Assembly (NCBI RefSeq): GCF_033958435.1
Contig: NC_134144.1
Coordinates: forward strand, 8,984,010-9,048,009
Direction of reading: 5' to 3'
Length of the DNA: 64,000 nucleotides
DNA from: Carettochelys insculpta
Lineage: Eukaryota > Chordata > Testudines > Carettochelyidae
Each line of letters opens with the position of its first letter. The stretch's first letter is position 1. The translations under genes were made by a program, and so were the position numbers. Under the pieces are notes generated by a model. It did no database searches, was not told where the DNA came from, and was given only the letters and a program-made list of their open reading frames with translations. This document shows, piece after piece, positions 1 through 11,892 of the stretch.

Positions 1-263
1 ATGTCTCTTCCAACCCTTAACATCTACGATTCTACACTGAATCGGAGTTACCTGCACAAGAACTACACTCAGCATACTCCACAGAAAACATTACATCTTG
101 AGTTTTACAATTCCCTCAGCTCCATTTACCATCTTCTCACACTTATGCAAAAGGACATCAAAACACTATACTTTTCCACTTAGCCATCCTTAACCTCACA
201 GACCAGATGTCTCCTGCACAGCTGTTGACAGTCTCTAGGGCAAGAAAACCCTATGTCCCGCTA

Positions 264-620
264 CAGGTTGCACCGCCCTTATCTGGCATGGTTGGGAACT
301 GACAGGTCTTGAACAAGAGAATTTGCCACACCAGGTGAAGTCCAGGGCTTCTGCCCCCAGACAGCCCTACACTCTAGGGCTGCTGCAGCCCCAGCCTCCT
401 CCCCCTAGGACTCCAGTCCCAACCCAGGCTCACATGAGTTGCCACAGGGTGACAGCCCCCGGCCCCCAGCTGCTGTGGGAAAGTCAGGAGGCTCCAGCTC
501 CATTCCCTGGCCCCACCAGGCAGGTGGGGTCTCTGCTCCTGGCCTCCACACTGCAGCTCCATCCCAGTACTTTCTTGTACTGGAACATAAGGTAGAACTG
601 AATTTGAGAGACGCAACCTG
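264..620. mobile_element. Tc1/mariner-like MITE, GGTTGCACC subfamily
   Basis: The 357-bp element begins CAGGTTGCACCGCCC and ends with an imperfect inverted copy (ACGCAACCTG), with TA on both sides (262-263, 621-622). TA duplication with short inverted repeats is the Tc1/mariner signature. The first ~70 bp match, in inverse orientation, the right end of the element at 2606-3131. The interior is GC-rich and non-coding; the overlapping frames on both strands are chance frames. Confidence 0.7.
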
Positions 621-622
621 TA

Positions 623-2603
623 GTAACACAGCTTACGTAACACAGCCATGAAATGAAGCACACAGGGTCTCCCAAGGTATATGCACTTTTTCTTCTGATC
701 ACCCACATAAGTATCAGGGAGAGGGGCTCACGCTTCCACCACAACCCACCCCACCCACACCATCACCTCATATCACAGTCTCAACTCTAACTCTTTCAAG
801 CTGCCTCCGCCACTCAGTACACCAACATCTAACAGCATATGAAGCTGACATGCTTGTAGATAGCTCCCAGTGGCCAGGGCCAGCTCCAGGGAATCAGCTG
901 CAGGTAGAACGAAGGTTGGGTGAGCATGTATCTTAACTCCATAGCCTCTGATTTCACCAGCTTGAGTTTTGCTGAACAGGACAGTCTAGAATGGCAGGAG
1001 CTATCCCTGGAGAACTTTAAGTCAAATAACTAAAGCCAAATGGTTCCAAAAATGAGCCAGCCCATTTGCCTCGTAAATAAAATAACCTAAGGGCAGAAAG
1101 AACGTTACTGAATGGCTCTGACAAGTTCCCAAAGAGTGTTTCCATCTCATCCTTTTCTCCCACATCCTCATCTTCCTCACCACAACTCCCCCACATTCGC
1201 TCCTCATTGCCGCGGCTTCTCTTGCTCAACCAAACTGGCACTATGTCAGTCACACCAAACCTGAAGGTGAAAATTCTTCAGATGCCTGCCCTCATGTACA
1301 TCCCCCGTGACTGGCCATAAGCCTGTACCATGTCTACTGTGCTCCAGCCACTGTTCGCTGGCTACTTTCTGTGCTTTGTTAAAGTGCTCAGTTATGCAAC
1401 TCCCGCTAACTCCCTTGTCCAGTATTTCAGTAGACGGCTGTGAGTTGGCACTGGCAGAAGCACCTTACGAGGCTGGTGCCGCCAGCATTTGCCCCTTGCT
1501 ACGTGCACAAGGCTTAAAGGTGGGTTCTAGTATGTCTCCTCTCACCTTTTACCTCCTGTACACTGTTCATGCTCACAACCAGTAAAGCCAACTAAAAAAC
1601 AACACAAGGCAGCAAGAGAGGCTTGCTGAACTGTTCCCCAGGTCCTTTCCAGTGCCTTTGAACAGAAGCTCTGTCTTTCCAAAGCAGGATTATGCATAGA
1701 CATGCTGGCTACAATTAATAATTCATTAATGACTAGACCTACAGTGAATTAATAGCAGTGGCAGAAAACTCGAGACCAGCTAAAGCCCTCCATAGACATC
1801 TAGAATATGGCTGTATATGGGAGGGGACACAACAGCACGCCCTGGGCACTAAGAAGAAATAACATTGGATTATGATTCATCATTTTTACCATGGTGGTGC
1901 CTAAGGATTCAGACTCATTGGACTAGCACTGTTCAAAGAACAAAATGCCAGCTCCTGACACAGTGAGCTTCTTAAGGCTCGGACCTACATTTACATAAAA
2001 CTCCAGATGTTGAAACCCCTCACCTACAATCCTAACATGTAACGTAACCCAACTGAATCAGGACGTTCAGAAATAGTGGGGGTTGAATAGTGATTTATTT
2101 GTCAGACAGTGCCTTTGTTTTCTATTTGTGAGATTCCCATAAAGATTTTTTTTAATTGTTTGAAATGTTATTTGTTAGCACCATCAGACATTTATTACTG
2201 TCTGCAGCTGTTACTTCAGTCCTGGGACATTGTTTCCATTCCTTGACCAGATGAGTTCAAAAATGAACCACTTACAGTGCTAATCTTGAGTTCCTTCTCT
2301 AACTGTTACAGTGCAAACGGTAGTCCAAGGGTCACACTGCTGTGGGCTAGCTGCAGTTGACCATTTGCTTTGAGGTAATGTTACAACTTTTGAGCATCAG
2401 AGCCAAACATAGACTTTTTGTGATCCTTTCCACCACTAAAAATGTACCTGAAATAAGTTTGTGGAAATGGAGCAGAAAATCTGTAAGAATACAATTCTAG
2501 TGTATACATTTAAGACTTACATGAATATGTGCAAAAATCCTTGTTGTCTTTGCCCAGCAAATTGGAGGATCTACTTCTGCAAGTCTGTGGCTGTTATTAT
2601 TGG
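623..2603. other. Unrecognised non-coding stretch
   Basis: I see no exon, recognisable repeat or RNA gene. The short frames at 1017-1253 and 1307-1585 have no familiar domain. An AT-rich patch near 1708-1755 carries several TTAAT/ATTAA homeodomain-like cores, which is not diagnostic. Confidence 0.5.
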
Positions 2604-2605
2604 TA

Positions 2606-3131
2606 CAGACTGAACCTCCAAAAACTGACGCACTCTGGTCTGGCAACATCCCTTATATGGCAGGACCAGGGATGTTCCTGGACCAGAGAGTTGGGCAGGA
2701 AGGCAGGCTGCAGCCCGCATCCTCCAGCAACCCTGGGGGCTAGAGTTGGTGTCCCTGGCAACATCACGGGGAGGAGGAGGGAACTGCGCAGGCCACAGCC
2801 CATGTCTCCCAGCAACCCCACGGGGTTGGGGGCAGCCCTATGGGGCCCAGGCCAGCATCCCCTGACAGACCTGTGGGGCAGGTGGCAGTTGATTGGTACC
2901 AGAGCAAGAGACAGCTTTCCCCAGCACCCTGGGGAGCTGCAGCCACATCTCTCGGCAACCCTGTAGGGGGCAGTGTAGGCAGGAGTCCCAGCAGCAGCAG
3001 ATGGGTGAGTAGTCGGCGGGAAAGGGTTGGGGGTTTGGTGGCCAGTGGCAGGGAACCTCCCCTGGTCAGCAAAATCTCTTGTTCAGGACCAGTCAGGTCC
3101 CAAGCATGCTGGACCAGGGAGGTGCAACCTG
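2606..3131. mobile_element. Tc1/mariner-like MITE with GC-rich internal repeats
   Basis: The termini are CAGACTGAACCTCC on the left and GGGAGGTGCAACCTG on the right, flanked by TA at 2604-2605 and 3132-3133. The right end is the reverse complement of the left end of 264-620. The interior (about 2700-2990) holds several imperfect GC-rich units containing CAGCAACCC or GGCAACCC followed by a G-run, which suggests internal amplification. The frames covering it show no transposase. Confidence 0.7.
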
Positions 3132-3133
3132 TA

Positions 3134-3480
3134 CTTACCTGTACAGTGCCTAGGGATCCCACTGTTCTAAGCACTGTAAACACAGGGCACAGCTATACTG
3201 TAAAAATGTACAAACCACCTAACTCGGCTTCAGCAAGTCTCGGGCTTAGGTCTACAAACTCCAGCTTGGGTTACAGCCTCCAAAATAGCCACGTCAATCT
3301 TCTGGCTTGGGTTCTGAAGTACACCTTCCTGCCCAGGCTCGGGAACCTTTGCTCCAACCTGAGCTGGAATGTCTGCACAGCTCTTCTTAGCATCTTACGG
3401 CAAGCCCAAATCTCCAGACCCAGGCTCTGATACAGGCTGCCAAGGGGTTTTGTATTTTCCTCTACACTGTACACTTACCC
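3134..3480. mobile_element. Possible fragment of a TIR-type DNA element
   Basis: The stretch resembles non-autonomous DNA elements with a CTACACTG... terminus. The right edge contains CTACACTGTACACTTACCC. The left part abuts the mariner-like MITE and no left inverted repeat was found. The assignment is tentative. Confidence 0.3.
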
Positions 3481-4627
3481 ACAGAGTGAAAAGACAGTCC
3501 CTGCCTCAAATACATACTATGGGATTCCCAGGCAGAGTCTGCTGTATCAAAGCCATTGTGTGAGACAGAGCACACAAAAACCCTGATTCTGCAAAGAGTC
3601 CCGGTGGGCAGACCACTCTGCCCACTGAAAGAGTGGGGTAAACGTTTGAGATCTCTGCTATATCCATTAGGACTGGCTGTTTATCTTCTCCAGGTACCAG
3701 TCACTGCCACAACAATATCGAGCTTCATAGCATTTTACTTTAATTTCCTCCATTTTCAACTGTGGTTATAAAAAGAAAGAAAGAAAATAAATTCTGGTGT
3801 CAATGTGGTGCGTTGTTTTCAGTGTGGAATAATTGGGAACAATTTATCAAGGGTTGTGGTGGATTGCCCATCACTGACAATTTTTAAATGAGAATTGTAT
3901 TAAATTGGATTTAGACATTTATTTCTGAAAGGTCTGCTCTAGGACTTATTTTGAGGAAGTTCTGTGGTCAAAATATTAATATTACATTTGTACTCTCATA
4001 GGAAAACACAAAATACTACTGCAAGAGATAAGTGATCATTAGTGAACTTACAGCTTCCTTGTTGCAAAAATAACATTTTTGGCCTCAGTCCTGCAAAAAG
4101 ACTTTTACATGTGCCTAACTTTGCACCTCCTGAACAGTCCCAGTAAAGCCAATGGACCAGCTTACGGGGGCATAAACACAAGCACAAACCTGTGCAAGAT
4201 CAGGTCTTAAACCACATGCTATGGCCCGAGCCAACATGAAGCAGCATAGCTCTGTTCTTTGCAGTGGTACAAGGCTCACGGACATCAGAGGAGAAAGAAC
4301 ACCCTGTTAGCAAAAAATTCAAATTATCCGAAGCCTGATATGGGACCCAATCAGATTCCTTTTGCTGTCTAGCGAGAAAAAATCGGAGCCTAGAGATATT
4401 TCTGCAGCTGCCTCCCTTTTATTGCAGTACTCTAGAGAATGTCAGTGATCATAAACATTTAGGAGCGGGAACACACTGAATAAAGGCTTTTCTGCATTAA
4501 GGACCACTTACCCTAACTAATGGCTCATCTCTGAATGAGCAACATGGCCTAAAATTAGCACAGGAAGGGAGAGTAGCAAAAGAACGATGTAAAACTCTGT
4601 TGAGTGCCCTAACTCTGAATGAACTCA
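3481..4627. other. Non-coding stretch with one old repeat segment
   Basis: I see no gene. About 4078-4215 resembles an old dispersed sauropsid repeat rich in 'cagtcctgcaaa' and 'cccagtaaagccaatgg' style words; similar wording occurs near 14260-14370 and 50110-50228. A GAAA-rich run lies at 3770-3788. Confidence 0.4.
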
Positions 4628-4745
4628 GAGACGTAGCTGTGTTAGTCTGTATCTTCAGAAAAGAAGAAAGCCATTAAGGTGCTACAGGACTGCTAACAAT
4701 ATAATTTATTAGGTGGGGCAGACCCACTTCTTCAGATCTGGAGAA
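4628..4745. repeat. Unclassified dispersed repeat (AGCTGTGTTAGTCTGTAT end)
   Basis: The segment has the order 'ctgtgttagtctgtat', 'aaggtgctacaggactgc', 'taataaatt'-like and 'cccacttcttcagatctg', which I recognise as a very common reptile repeat. A second copy, in the opposite orientation, is at 55325-55440. I cannot assign its class from sequence alone. Confidence 0.6.
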
Positions 4746-4817
4746 TGCTCATAACTGATAGCTGAGATGAATGAACGAACGAGCTGTTGATCTGGTTTTC
4801 CAACTATCTTCTCCAAT

Positions 4818-6072
4818 GCTTTCCAGGCAGCATAGATTCGTAAAGAACAAATCATGTCAAACCAATCTGATATGTTTCTTTCATATGATAACAAGTCTTG
4901 TGGATAAGGGGAAGTGGTATGATATATCTAGACTTTAGTAAAGCATTTGATACAGTCTCACATGACTTTCTTATCAATAAACAACAGAAAAGCAACCCAG
5001 ATAGGACTAGTGTAATCTGGGGCATAACTAGTTGGATAATCATTCTCAGAGAGTGGTTATTAATGGTTCACAATCATGCTGGAAGGGAGTAACAATTGGG
5101 GTTTAGTTCTGGGACCAGTTCTGTTCAATGTCTTCATCAACAATTTAGATGAAGGAACAGAAATCACACATAAAATTTGTGGATGATTCCAAGCTGGGAG
5201 GGTTTGCAAGTGCTTTGGAGGATAGGGTCATAATTCAAAATGATCTGGACAAACTGGAGAAATGGTCTGACATAAAAAGGATGAAGTCTAATAAGGCCAA
5301 CTGCAAAGTACTCCACTTAGGAAGAAACAATCAGTTTCATGTATACAAAACGGGAAGTGACAAAATGGGAAGTGACAGTCGAGGAAGGAGTGCTGCAGAA
5401 AAGGATCTAGGAATCATAGTGGACAACAAGGAAAATACTTTTGGTCACTTTGTGACACTGTTACAAATTACGCCAACATGATTCTGAGATGCATAAACAG
5501 GAGTGTTGTGAACAAGACACAAGAAATAATTCTTCTGCTCTATTCTGGGCTGAGTAAGCCTCAATTGAAATATTGTATCCAGTTCTGGGCACCACATTTC
5601 AAGAAAGAAATGGAGAAATTGGAGAGTATCCAAAGAGCAACAAAAATGATTAAAGGTCTAGAAAACACGATGTATGAGGGAAAACTGAAAGAAATTGGTT
5701 TGTTTAGTTCGGAAAAGAAAAGATTGAGAGGGGATATGATAGCCATTTTCAAGTACCTAAATGGATGTTACAAGGAGGAGGGAGAAAAATTGTTCTCCTT
5801 GACCTCTGTTGACAGGACAAGAAGCAATGGGCTTAAATTTCAGCAAGAGAGGTTTAGGTTGGATATTAGGAAAAAATTCCTAACTGTCAGGGTGGTCAAA
5901 CATTGGAATAAATTGTCCAGGGAGGTTGTGGAATCTCCATCCTTGGAGATATTTCAGAGCAGGTTAGATAAACATCTATCGGGGTGATATAGATGGTGCT
6001 TGGTCCTGCTCTAAGAGCAGGGGTCCTGATGACCTCTTGAAGTCCCCTCCAGTTCTAGCATTCTATACATAC
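4818..6072 (+). pseudogene. CR1 LINE, decayed ORF2 C-terminal half and 3' end
   Basis: This is a 5'-truncated CR1 non-LTR retrotransposon on the plus strand. Reverse-transcriptase motif A is visible near 4918-4965 as [14 protein letters not shown]. The motif C region around 5165-5200 reads FVDDSKLGG, in another frame. The best-preserved part is the C-terminal domain at 5478-5987, containing [34 protein letters not shown] and WNKLSREVV. The 3' UTR follows to about 6072. Several frame changes and stops separate the pieces, so it cannot encode a working polymerase. It is clearly older than the two CR1 copies at 17992 and 56598, and belongs to a different subfamily that also includes 33697-34287. 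Confidence 0.9.
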
Positions 6073-6963
6073 AATTACCAGCGATATTCCTCAGAGTTTG
6101 CTCAAAGCCTGAGATAACATCTTCAAAAGTAAGTGATGTGGGAATCCAGGGAACTTAGGCACTTTTGAAAATTTCACATATTTCTGCTCTTATCCTACGC
6201 TTATTTTTTCCTTTCCCACTAATAGCATCTGAACCTTTCTTCCCTGTAAGTAGCTTCCTTCAATCTGACTCATTTCATGTCATCCAATCAGGTAATGTTT
6301 TAATATTTTCAAGCAGACAGTGTCAAAAAAAATTAATCAGATTCAGTCACATGCACCTAGAAAGTCACCTCTTGTAAGAACTGTGATGACTCAGAAAATG
6401 CTTTTGTGATTTAGAGCTGACTATCACCCAATGTACTAAAATAAATTGCCCACAATTTCTCGCAAGCCCTGCAATAATGTACTATCCAATTGGCATTGAA
6501 AATGCTGCATTGCACGACTATTTAGAGCTTTCCTTTGGTGATAAATAGTCAAATAAACTCTTCTCTGACCACATGAGGGATTGGAAGAAGAGGTTAGCTT
6601 TCACACCTAGCTTGTCTGAGAATGTCAGATTTTTAAATTATGAGTCAGCAGTATTCTTTGCTTGTTCCTGAAAGCGCAATCTTTTTTTGGCTTTCCCAAC
6701 TCCCTCAAATCAATCACACCAGCAGCTCCTCCACAAGTAAGCAACTACCTCTTGCAGGACATGGGACTGGGGAACTCACTTCTATACATCATTTATACCT
6801 TAATCCATAGCCTGTACTGTGGGGTCGCCACATATATTACATTGAAAGGAGCCATGTAGGTTCCTGGGAAAACAACATTTCAGCCTCATGCATTCGTGCT
6901 ATTAATGAATTACTACTAGCACACCCATGTCTAAGGCCAATCCACTATATATGCTCCCCATTA
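6073..6963. other. Unrecognised AT-rich non-coding stretch
   Basis: No exon, RNA gene or familiar repeat is visible. The frames at 6165-6377 and 6662-6859 lack recognisable domains. Confidence 0.45.
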
Positions 6964-7283
6964 CCGTAAACTCTTTCATTTCCAGCAGCCCTGGGACCGG
7001 GAAGTTCCCAGATATTCAAATATTCTGGATAATAGAGAGGTAGACCTGGCAATGCATAATACTAAAGAAGCACAAGATTAGATAGTAAGAAACAGAAATG
7101 TATGCAGAATACTTTATTTACCAACAACAGTAGTATTGTACACTGTAAACTTGTACTTTATTCGCTGTATTTATTTGCATTTACTTTCAATATACTGTAT
7201 TTATTGGAAAAAATCACTTCTGCTTAAAATGCAGGTTATTTGAGAGTCCTGGATAATAGAATGCCACATATGAAAGTTTACTG
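6964..7283. mobile_element. Tigger/pogo-like MITE
   Basis: The left end CCGTAAACTCTTTCATTTCC and the inverse of the right end, CAGTAAACTTTCATATG, form imperfect terminal inverted repeats. TA flanks both sides (6962-6963, 7284-7285). CAGTAAAC-type ends are typical of pogo/Tigger relatives of Tc1/mariner. A second copy in opposite orientation lies at 16980-17283. It is non-coding. Confidence 0.65.
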
Positions 7284-7309
7284 TACTTTGGTATTTAGGT
7301 GCCTTAATT

Positions 7310-7535
7310 AAACTTTGCACTTACACAGTTCCCACTGCCAGAGACTCTCAAAGTATTTTACAAACCTTAGGACCTCAGACTCAGCTCCCCAGGGAGGCAG
7401 ACAAAGGTTACCACTCACTTTTTAAAAGTATGGCACAGGCATGAGATGATGTTTTGAAAGTGACAAGAAGCAGCCTGCAGCTGCTGAAACCAGGTCTCCT
7501 GTCTAACAAGACTGTACTTTAATCACCTTTCTTCT
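7310..7535 (+). repeat. MIR-like ancient SINE fragment
   Basis: Words such as 'gccagagactctcaaagtattttacaaa' in its 5' part and 'aaaccaggtctcctgtct' in its 3' part match the order in MIR/CORE-SINE repeats. It is strongly diverged. Confidence 0.45.
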
Positions 7536-7935
7536 CTACTTGACAGCATCTGGGCCTGGCTCTTGACCCGGTCTCATACGTTAGTTGAGAGCAAAAATCC
7601 AGAAGTTTCATTGGGTTTAGATGTTTTCCAACTCATCCCAATGTACGACACCTGGAAATGGCCCGGTAACTCTGAGGAGACAGTCTGCTTTTGCCCAGTC
7701 TGGCAATACTAAAAGTATGGCTAGTCACTTTCCTGCAGATTTGTGGGGGTGGGGACAGCAAGGAAGGTATGGAGGGCTTCTGCTATCCCCAGAAGACACC
7801 ATGTGGGCCTTAGTCCTGTAAATGCTTACACTGAACTCAAAGCACGAGTCATGCCATAAAAGATAACGATGTGTGTAAGCATTAAAAGCTTAATTTTTGA
7901 AGAAAGTTTAACTTTTCTGATTTCTACCTTGCTTC

Positions 7936-7990
7936 AGGGTACCTTGGTTCAGTTTCTGATTTCTACCTTGATTCTACCTTGGTTCAGTTT
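7936..7990 (+). repeat. Short tandem duplication
   Basis: A unit containing TACCTTGGTTCAGTTT occurs twice, ending at about 7955 and 7990, with TTTCTACCTTG repeated between. It is a local replication-slippage duplication. Confidence 0.7.
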
Positions 7991-8700
7991 CATTTTTTGA
8001 GCACATTTGTGTCATATCTTATTTCAGTCATTCAAGCAGCGCTGATATTGGCATAATCAGTCTCTTAACATCTAAAACGACAATGAACTTTGTATAAAGA
8101 TTACATGACTGAAATCCCGTTACTTCTAGGACGCTACTGTAGGTCGTGGGATATAACCGTAGAAGTTAAGCAAAATGAACATGCTTGGGAATTTTCTTTT
8201 TTTGACCGCTGAAATTCTCCAAAACATCTAGTTTGTTTTTTAAAAGATATTCATACAGACTTAACGAAGCCCCAGCAATGTCCTGATTCCTAAGATGGGG
8301 CTCATTTAGAGGTTTGACTTGACAGCTATTGAGAGAAACATGGCACCTAAGGGGTTAGTGGGTGTCAGACAATCATTCAGTACCTCCACAGAGACAGGCA
8401 ATTTTGGGGGGAAAAAAATAATTCTCAAGTGATTTAGGGCCATGAGTTCCATTGAAAAAAAATCCATATAACTTGTGCTCCTGAAACCAGAAGTGCTGAA
8501 AACCTCTGCAGGTCCCTGGTCAAGTGGGAAGGGGAGGGAGGTGAGGGCAAAAAAGGCAGGGCATGCCACAGGCGATTTAAAGGGCCCAAGGCTCTGGCGG
8601 TTGCTGCTGCTATTGTATCAGTGAGGGTGCCCCTTTGAATTCCCAGGTCTTGGGGCAATTGCTCCCTTTCTCCCCACCCTCCCTTCAGCAGGCCTCTCTA
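7991..8700. other. Non-coding stretch with a GC-rich dispersed repeat at its end
   Basis: No gene is seen. About 8570-8680 (GATTTAAAGGGCCC, then CTGCTGCTG, then CCCCTTTGAATT) resembles 30923-31030 and, in part, 63520-63570, so it is probably a dispersed repeat. Confidence 0.45.
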
Positions 8701-8924
8701 AGGTGAGGTCTACACTAACCTGGATGATCGACACACTCAGGGGGCTCCTCGCATCTCATCAGGAGTAAAGGAGATCAGTGGGAGAAGCTCTTCCATTGAC
8801 CTTCTTTAGTAAGGACGGTGAGGTAAGTCCATTGCAGATATGGCAATTCTAGCCATGCAACTGCCATAGCTAGGACTGCATATCTGAAATCGACTTATTT
8901 TCCCTGCAGACAGTCATAGATGCC
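8701..8924. mobile_element. Harbinger-like MITE (GGTCTACACT ends)
   Basis: It begins AGGTGAGGTCTACACTAACC right after TA, and ends with ATTTTCCCTGCAGACAGTCATAGATGCC. The interior words 'attctagccatgcaactgcca' and 'atcgacttattt' are shared with the MITEs at 37144-37421 and 42370-42651. It is non-coding. Confidence 0.55.
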
Positions 8925-11277
8925 CCCAAGAACTCTTCACGGTTGGCAAGCTCCTCATTCTGCAGGCCCTATCCCAAAACAGCACCTTACTCCAGTGACT
9001 TCCCCAGCAGGCCTCTGTGCCACGCAGACTGTCTCAAAGGGTTAATCACCCACAAAAAATGAAGGAGAACACATCTTCACATTTGTTTAAGCCACAGAAC
9101 ATTCACAAATAGCAGCTTCTGCTGCTCGTGTGTCCACATGTAGGAAGAGCCTTTGATGTGCTGAACGACGTATCTAATAAATACAGGGAATGTGCTCCTC
9201 CAACGTTGCTCGATAGACCTGGTGCATTAAAATTCCATGCACCAAAACTGGAGCAGAGGCACACGCATTTTTGGACAGCAGCGTGTCGGTTAACAGCAAT
9301 TTCCCCTGCTCTCCATGTAAATGATACAGGGTTAAGGCATCTAACATGTGCCCAGGTCTGAGTTCTGTGATAGCTCATACCAGGATAATGAATTTAACCC
9401 CATTTTTAGCATCGTATGCAGCCTTCAGTCCCATTAAAGTCCACATTAGGAAGAACTCCCTTTCTAACGCTACTACCTATCAGTGGATGGAGGGTTTTGT
9501 ACAGCTTTCATAGGGCTATGTGAATCTATGTAGCAGGTAAACAGACATAAGTGTATATTCACCCTTTGGTGGTGGCTGTGGCTGAAATGACCAACGTGAT
9601 GAGGTAGTCATCACAGATCAAACAATCTAAGTGTATACCTACATATTAGAAGTAAGTTGCAGTCTGCACATAGATAGGATTGAACACCCAAGTAAAGCCG
9701 TAGCGTGGCACAGTATGACCGAATGAAGCAGCACACACGTTTCTAGAAGATCTCATCAGTATTAACTCCACAAGCCCACCTGCTTATAAATATATTACAA
9801 TATAATGTGCCTTACCTTTCTGATCTGTGAAATAAGTAGATCCCAAAATCAGTGGAGCACGTCAGAGACAACAGGCTGGAGAATCTGTTAAAATGAGCCA
9901 AAAATAAATAAATACAAAGAGTGAAAATATTTTTTGGTGCAACAAAAGTATCTTCTTCACCTAATGTGCAAAAAGAACTAATTGATTTCTTTTATACTAA
10001 CCTGGAGATAGACAGCTAGATATATACAGAGAGAGAGCAAACGATGCATATACACATGCAGAATGTACTATATATACTTCTTCAATTGATCCGATGTGCA
10101 ATAACGCAGCATTTAATATCCAGAGGTCTGAATTCGGTAGGCTACAACACAATGGTGGTTTTCTTTTAATTGTCTGGACTCACACAAAGCTGACATTTTA
10201 AAAAGAAAATCGTTACCGGCTCATACGCTGCCATAACACCAAACCCTGTCCTTACAGAGCTGCTGCCTAATCATGCTCCTGGAGCTTTGTTATCCATAGA
10301 CTGGCTGCCTCGCTCCAGACAGACGCAGTCCGCAAGCCACCAGCTCGCACCTACCATGTGCATGTTGGGAAGTGGAAAACGGCGAATTAGAAAAAGCCCC
10401 TGCAGTGGTGAAAAAGAAAAGAGGGCGAGTGGGAAAGGAAGAGGGAGCTCACTGGCCACAGAATTTTCGAGAAGGATGACAAGGCAGCCAGCCCCGCCAT
10501 CATTTACTGACAACGGGGTACTGCATTTGCGTCTGCCTGAGCAGCTCGTCGAGGGGCTTCTGGTCTCAAATGCCTGACAGGCATTTTAATTGCATTCAGC
10601 CAAGTGTGTCCCCGGGAATCAGGCTGCTAATCCTATGAATTTCATCAAAGGGCTTCCTTTGTGCTACCGGCAAACACACACATACCCACATGCACCCCCT
10701 GCACCCAGGCAGCAGCATGCGGTATTTCGGTAGCTATATTAACCCAAACCCTATTGGCATTTTATGTATTGTCCGTGCTGAGAAAAGGGGGGCTCTCATT
10801 TCGGCATTATGGAGAGGGGAGTGTTTTTATGTTTCTGCTTTACTTTTCTGTTTGGTATCTCTGTTGGTGTTTCATTGTCAGCTCATTTACTCTGTTATTT
10901 GAGCCTCAGCTTTGCTTATTCCCAATGACAGAGGAGGAGGAGGAGGAGGAGGAGGAATTCCCAGCAGAAGTAAGATGTTGTGAGTGGGGACCTTTGTCAC
11001 TAACATCCCATGGGTCAGTTCGCAACTAAGCTCCAGCCAAAAGTCCAATTTTGCCATCGCTGCCCTCCAGTTGACATTATGGGCACAAGAGCCACATGTT
11101 AGGGCAGTTTGAATTTTTTTTCTTTTCTAAAAAGCGAAATTTGAACAGAATCAGATGAGTTGCTCCTGAATTATCACACCCTGTGCACTGAAGTAAGTGT
11201 TGAATAGAGCTAACCTGTCGAACTTGTTTTGAAGGAGGGGAGAGCAACTTCCTAGCGAAAAACCGAAGAGAACAATC
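8925..11277. other. Mostly single-copy-looking non-coding DNA
   Basis: No repeat family is recognised. Two sub-blocks stand out for their compositional complexity: 9050-9340 and 10250-10640. Both have long chance frames on both strands and moderate CpG content. They could be conserved regulatory elements or an untranslated exon; a donor-like GTAGGT lies on the minus strand near 10350. A GA/TA-rich run is at 10018-10075. Confidence 0.4.
10931..10957 (+). repeat. (GAG)n microsatellite
   Basis: Nine consecutive GAG units give a poly-Glu run in a chance frame (10661-11029). The glutamates are not evidence for a gene. Confidence 0.9.
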
Positions 11278-11341
11278 TAAGGGTCCGTCCACACTACCAA
11301 GTTTTGTCAAGGAAACCCTAAAGTCAACACACAGCAGCCAC

Positions 11342-11363
11342 AAAAAAAAAAAAAAAAAAAAAA
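11342..11363 (+). repeat. Poly-A run
   Basis: Homopolymer of about 22 A residues just inside the left end of the Harbinger relic; it is not associated with a LINE or SINE 3' end. Confidence 0.9.
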
Positions 11364-11892
11364 CCACTAGGGAGATGGTGAAGCACTAGTGCCCTCTGAT
11401 GACAGGTTATGTCCACATCTTTAGTTCCCTGGTTGACAGCAAAGACAATGCATTACGGGTATATATCCCGAAGTGCCTGGCAATGCCATCTGTTGCAAGG
11501 TGTTTTGGGACCATGGCACAGAGCCCGAGACATCTTGGGACCATGGAAAACATCCCTTCAGGTACCACTTTGTTCAGGAGCTTCTGGTACCCTTTTGTGC
11601 CTTTTTTTCCAGCTTCCAGTTTCTGCTGTATACTCTGGCCTCTGCAGTGAGACAGAATGGATCCTGGGCCCCTCTCGTGACCCTGTAAACTATGGTGAAG
11701 ACATCGTGCATATCACTGGGCATCGTCTTGAAATGACTGACAGAGGAAGAAGACTGGGAGGAGCCTGACAGTGTGGGTGATATGGACAGTGGCAACCGGT
11801 GATTGCATTCAGCAGTCACAGAGCAGCTGTAATGGGTACAGCCGCACTTTTGGACTAGGGAAACCAGCACGAATTGGTGGGGCCATTTCGTC

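Noticed and set aside
2529..3430. Long overlapping frames (145, 139 and 196 codons)
   Set aside because: They run through the GC-rich core of a TA-flanked MITE and its flank.
10661..11029. Frame with membrane-like stretch and poly-Glu tail
   Set aside because: The Glu run is a (GAG)n microsatellite and the hydrophobic part is T-rich DNA; no domain, splice or promoter support.
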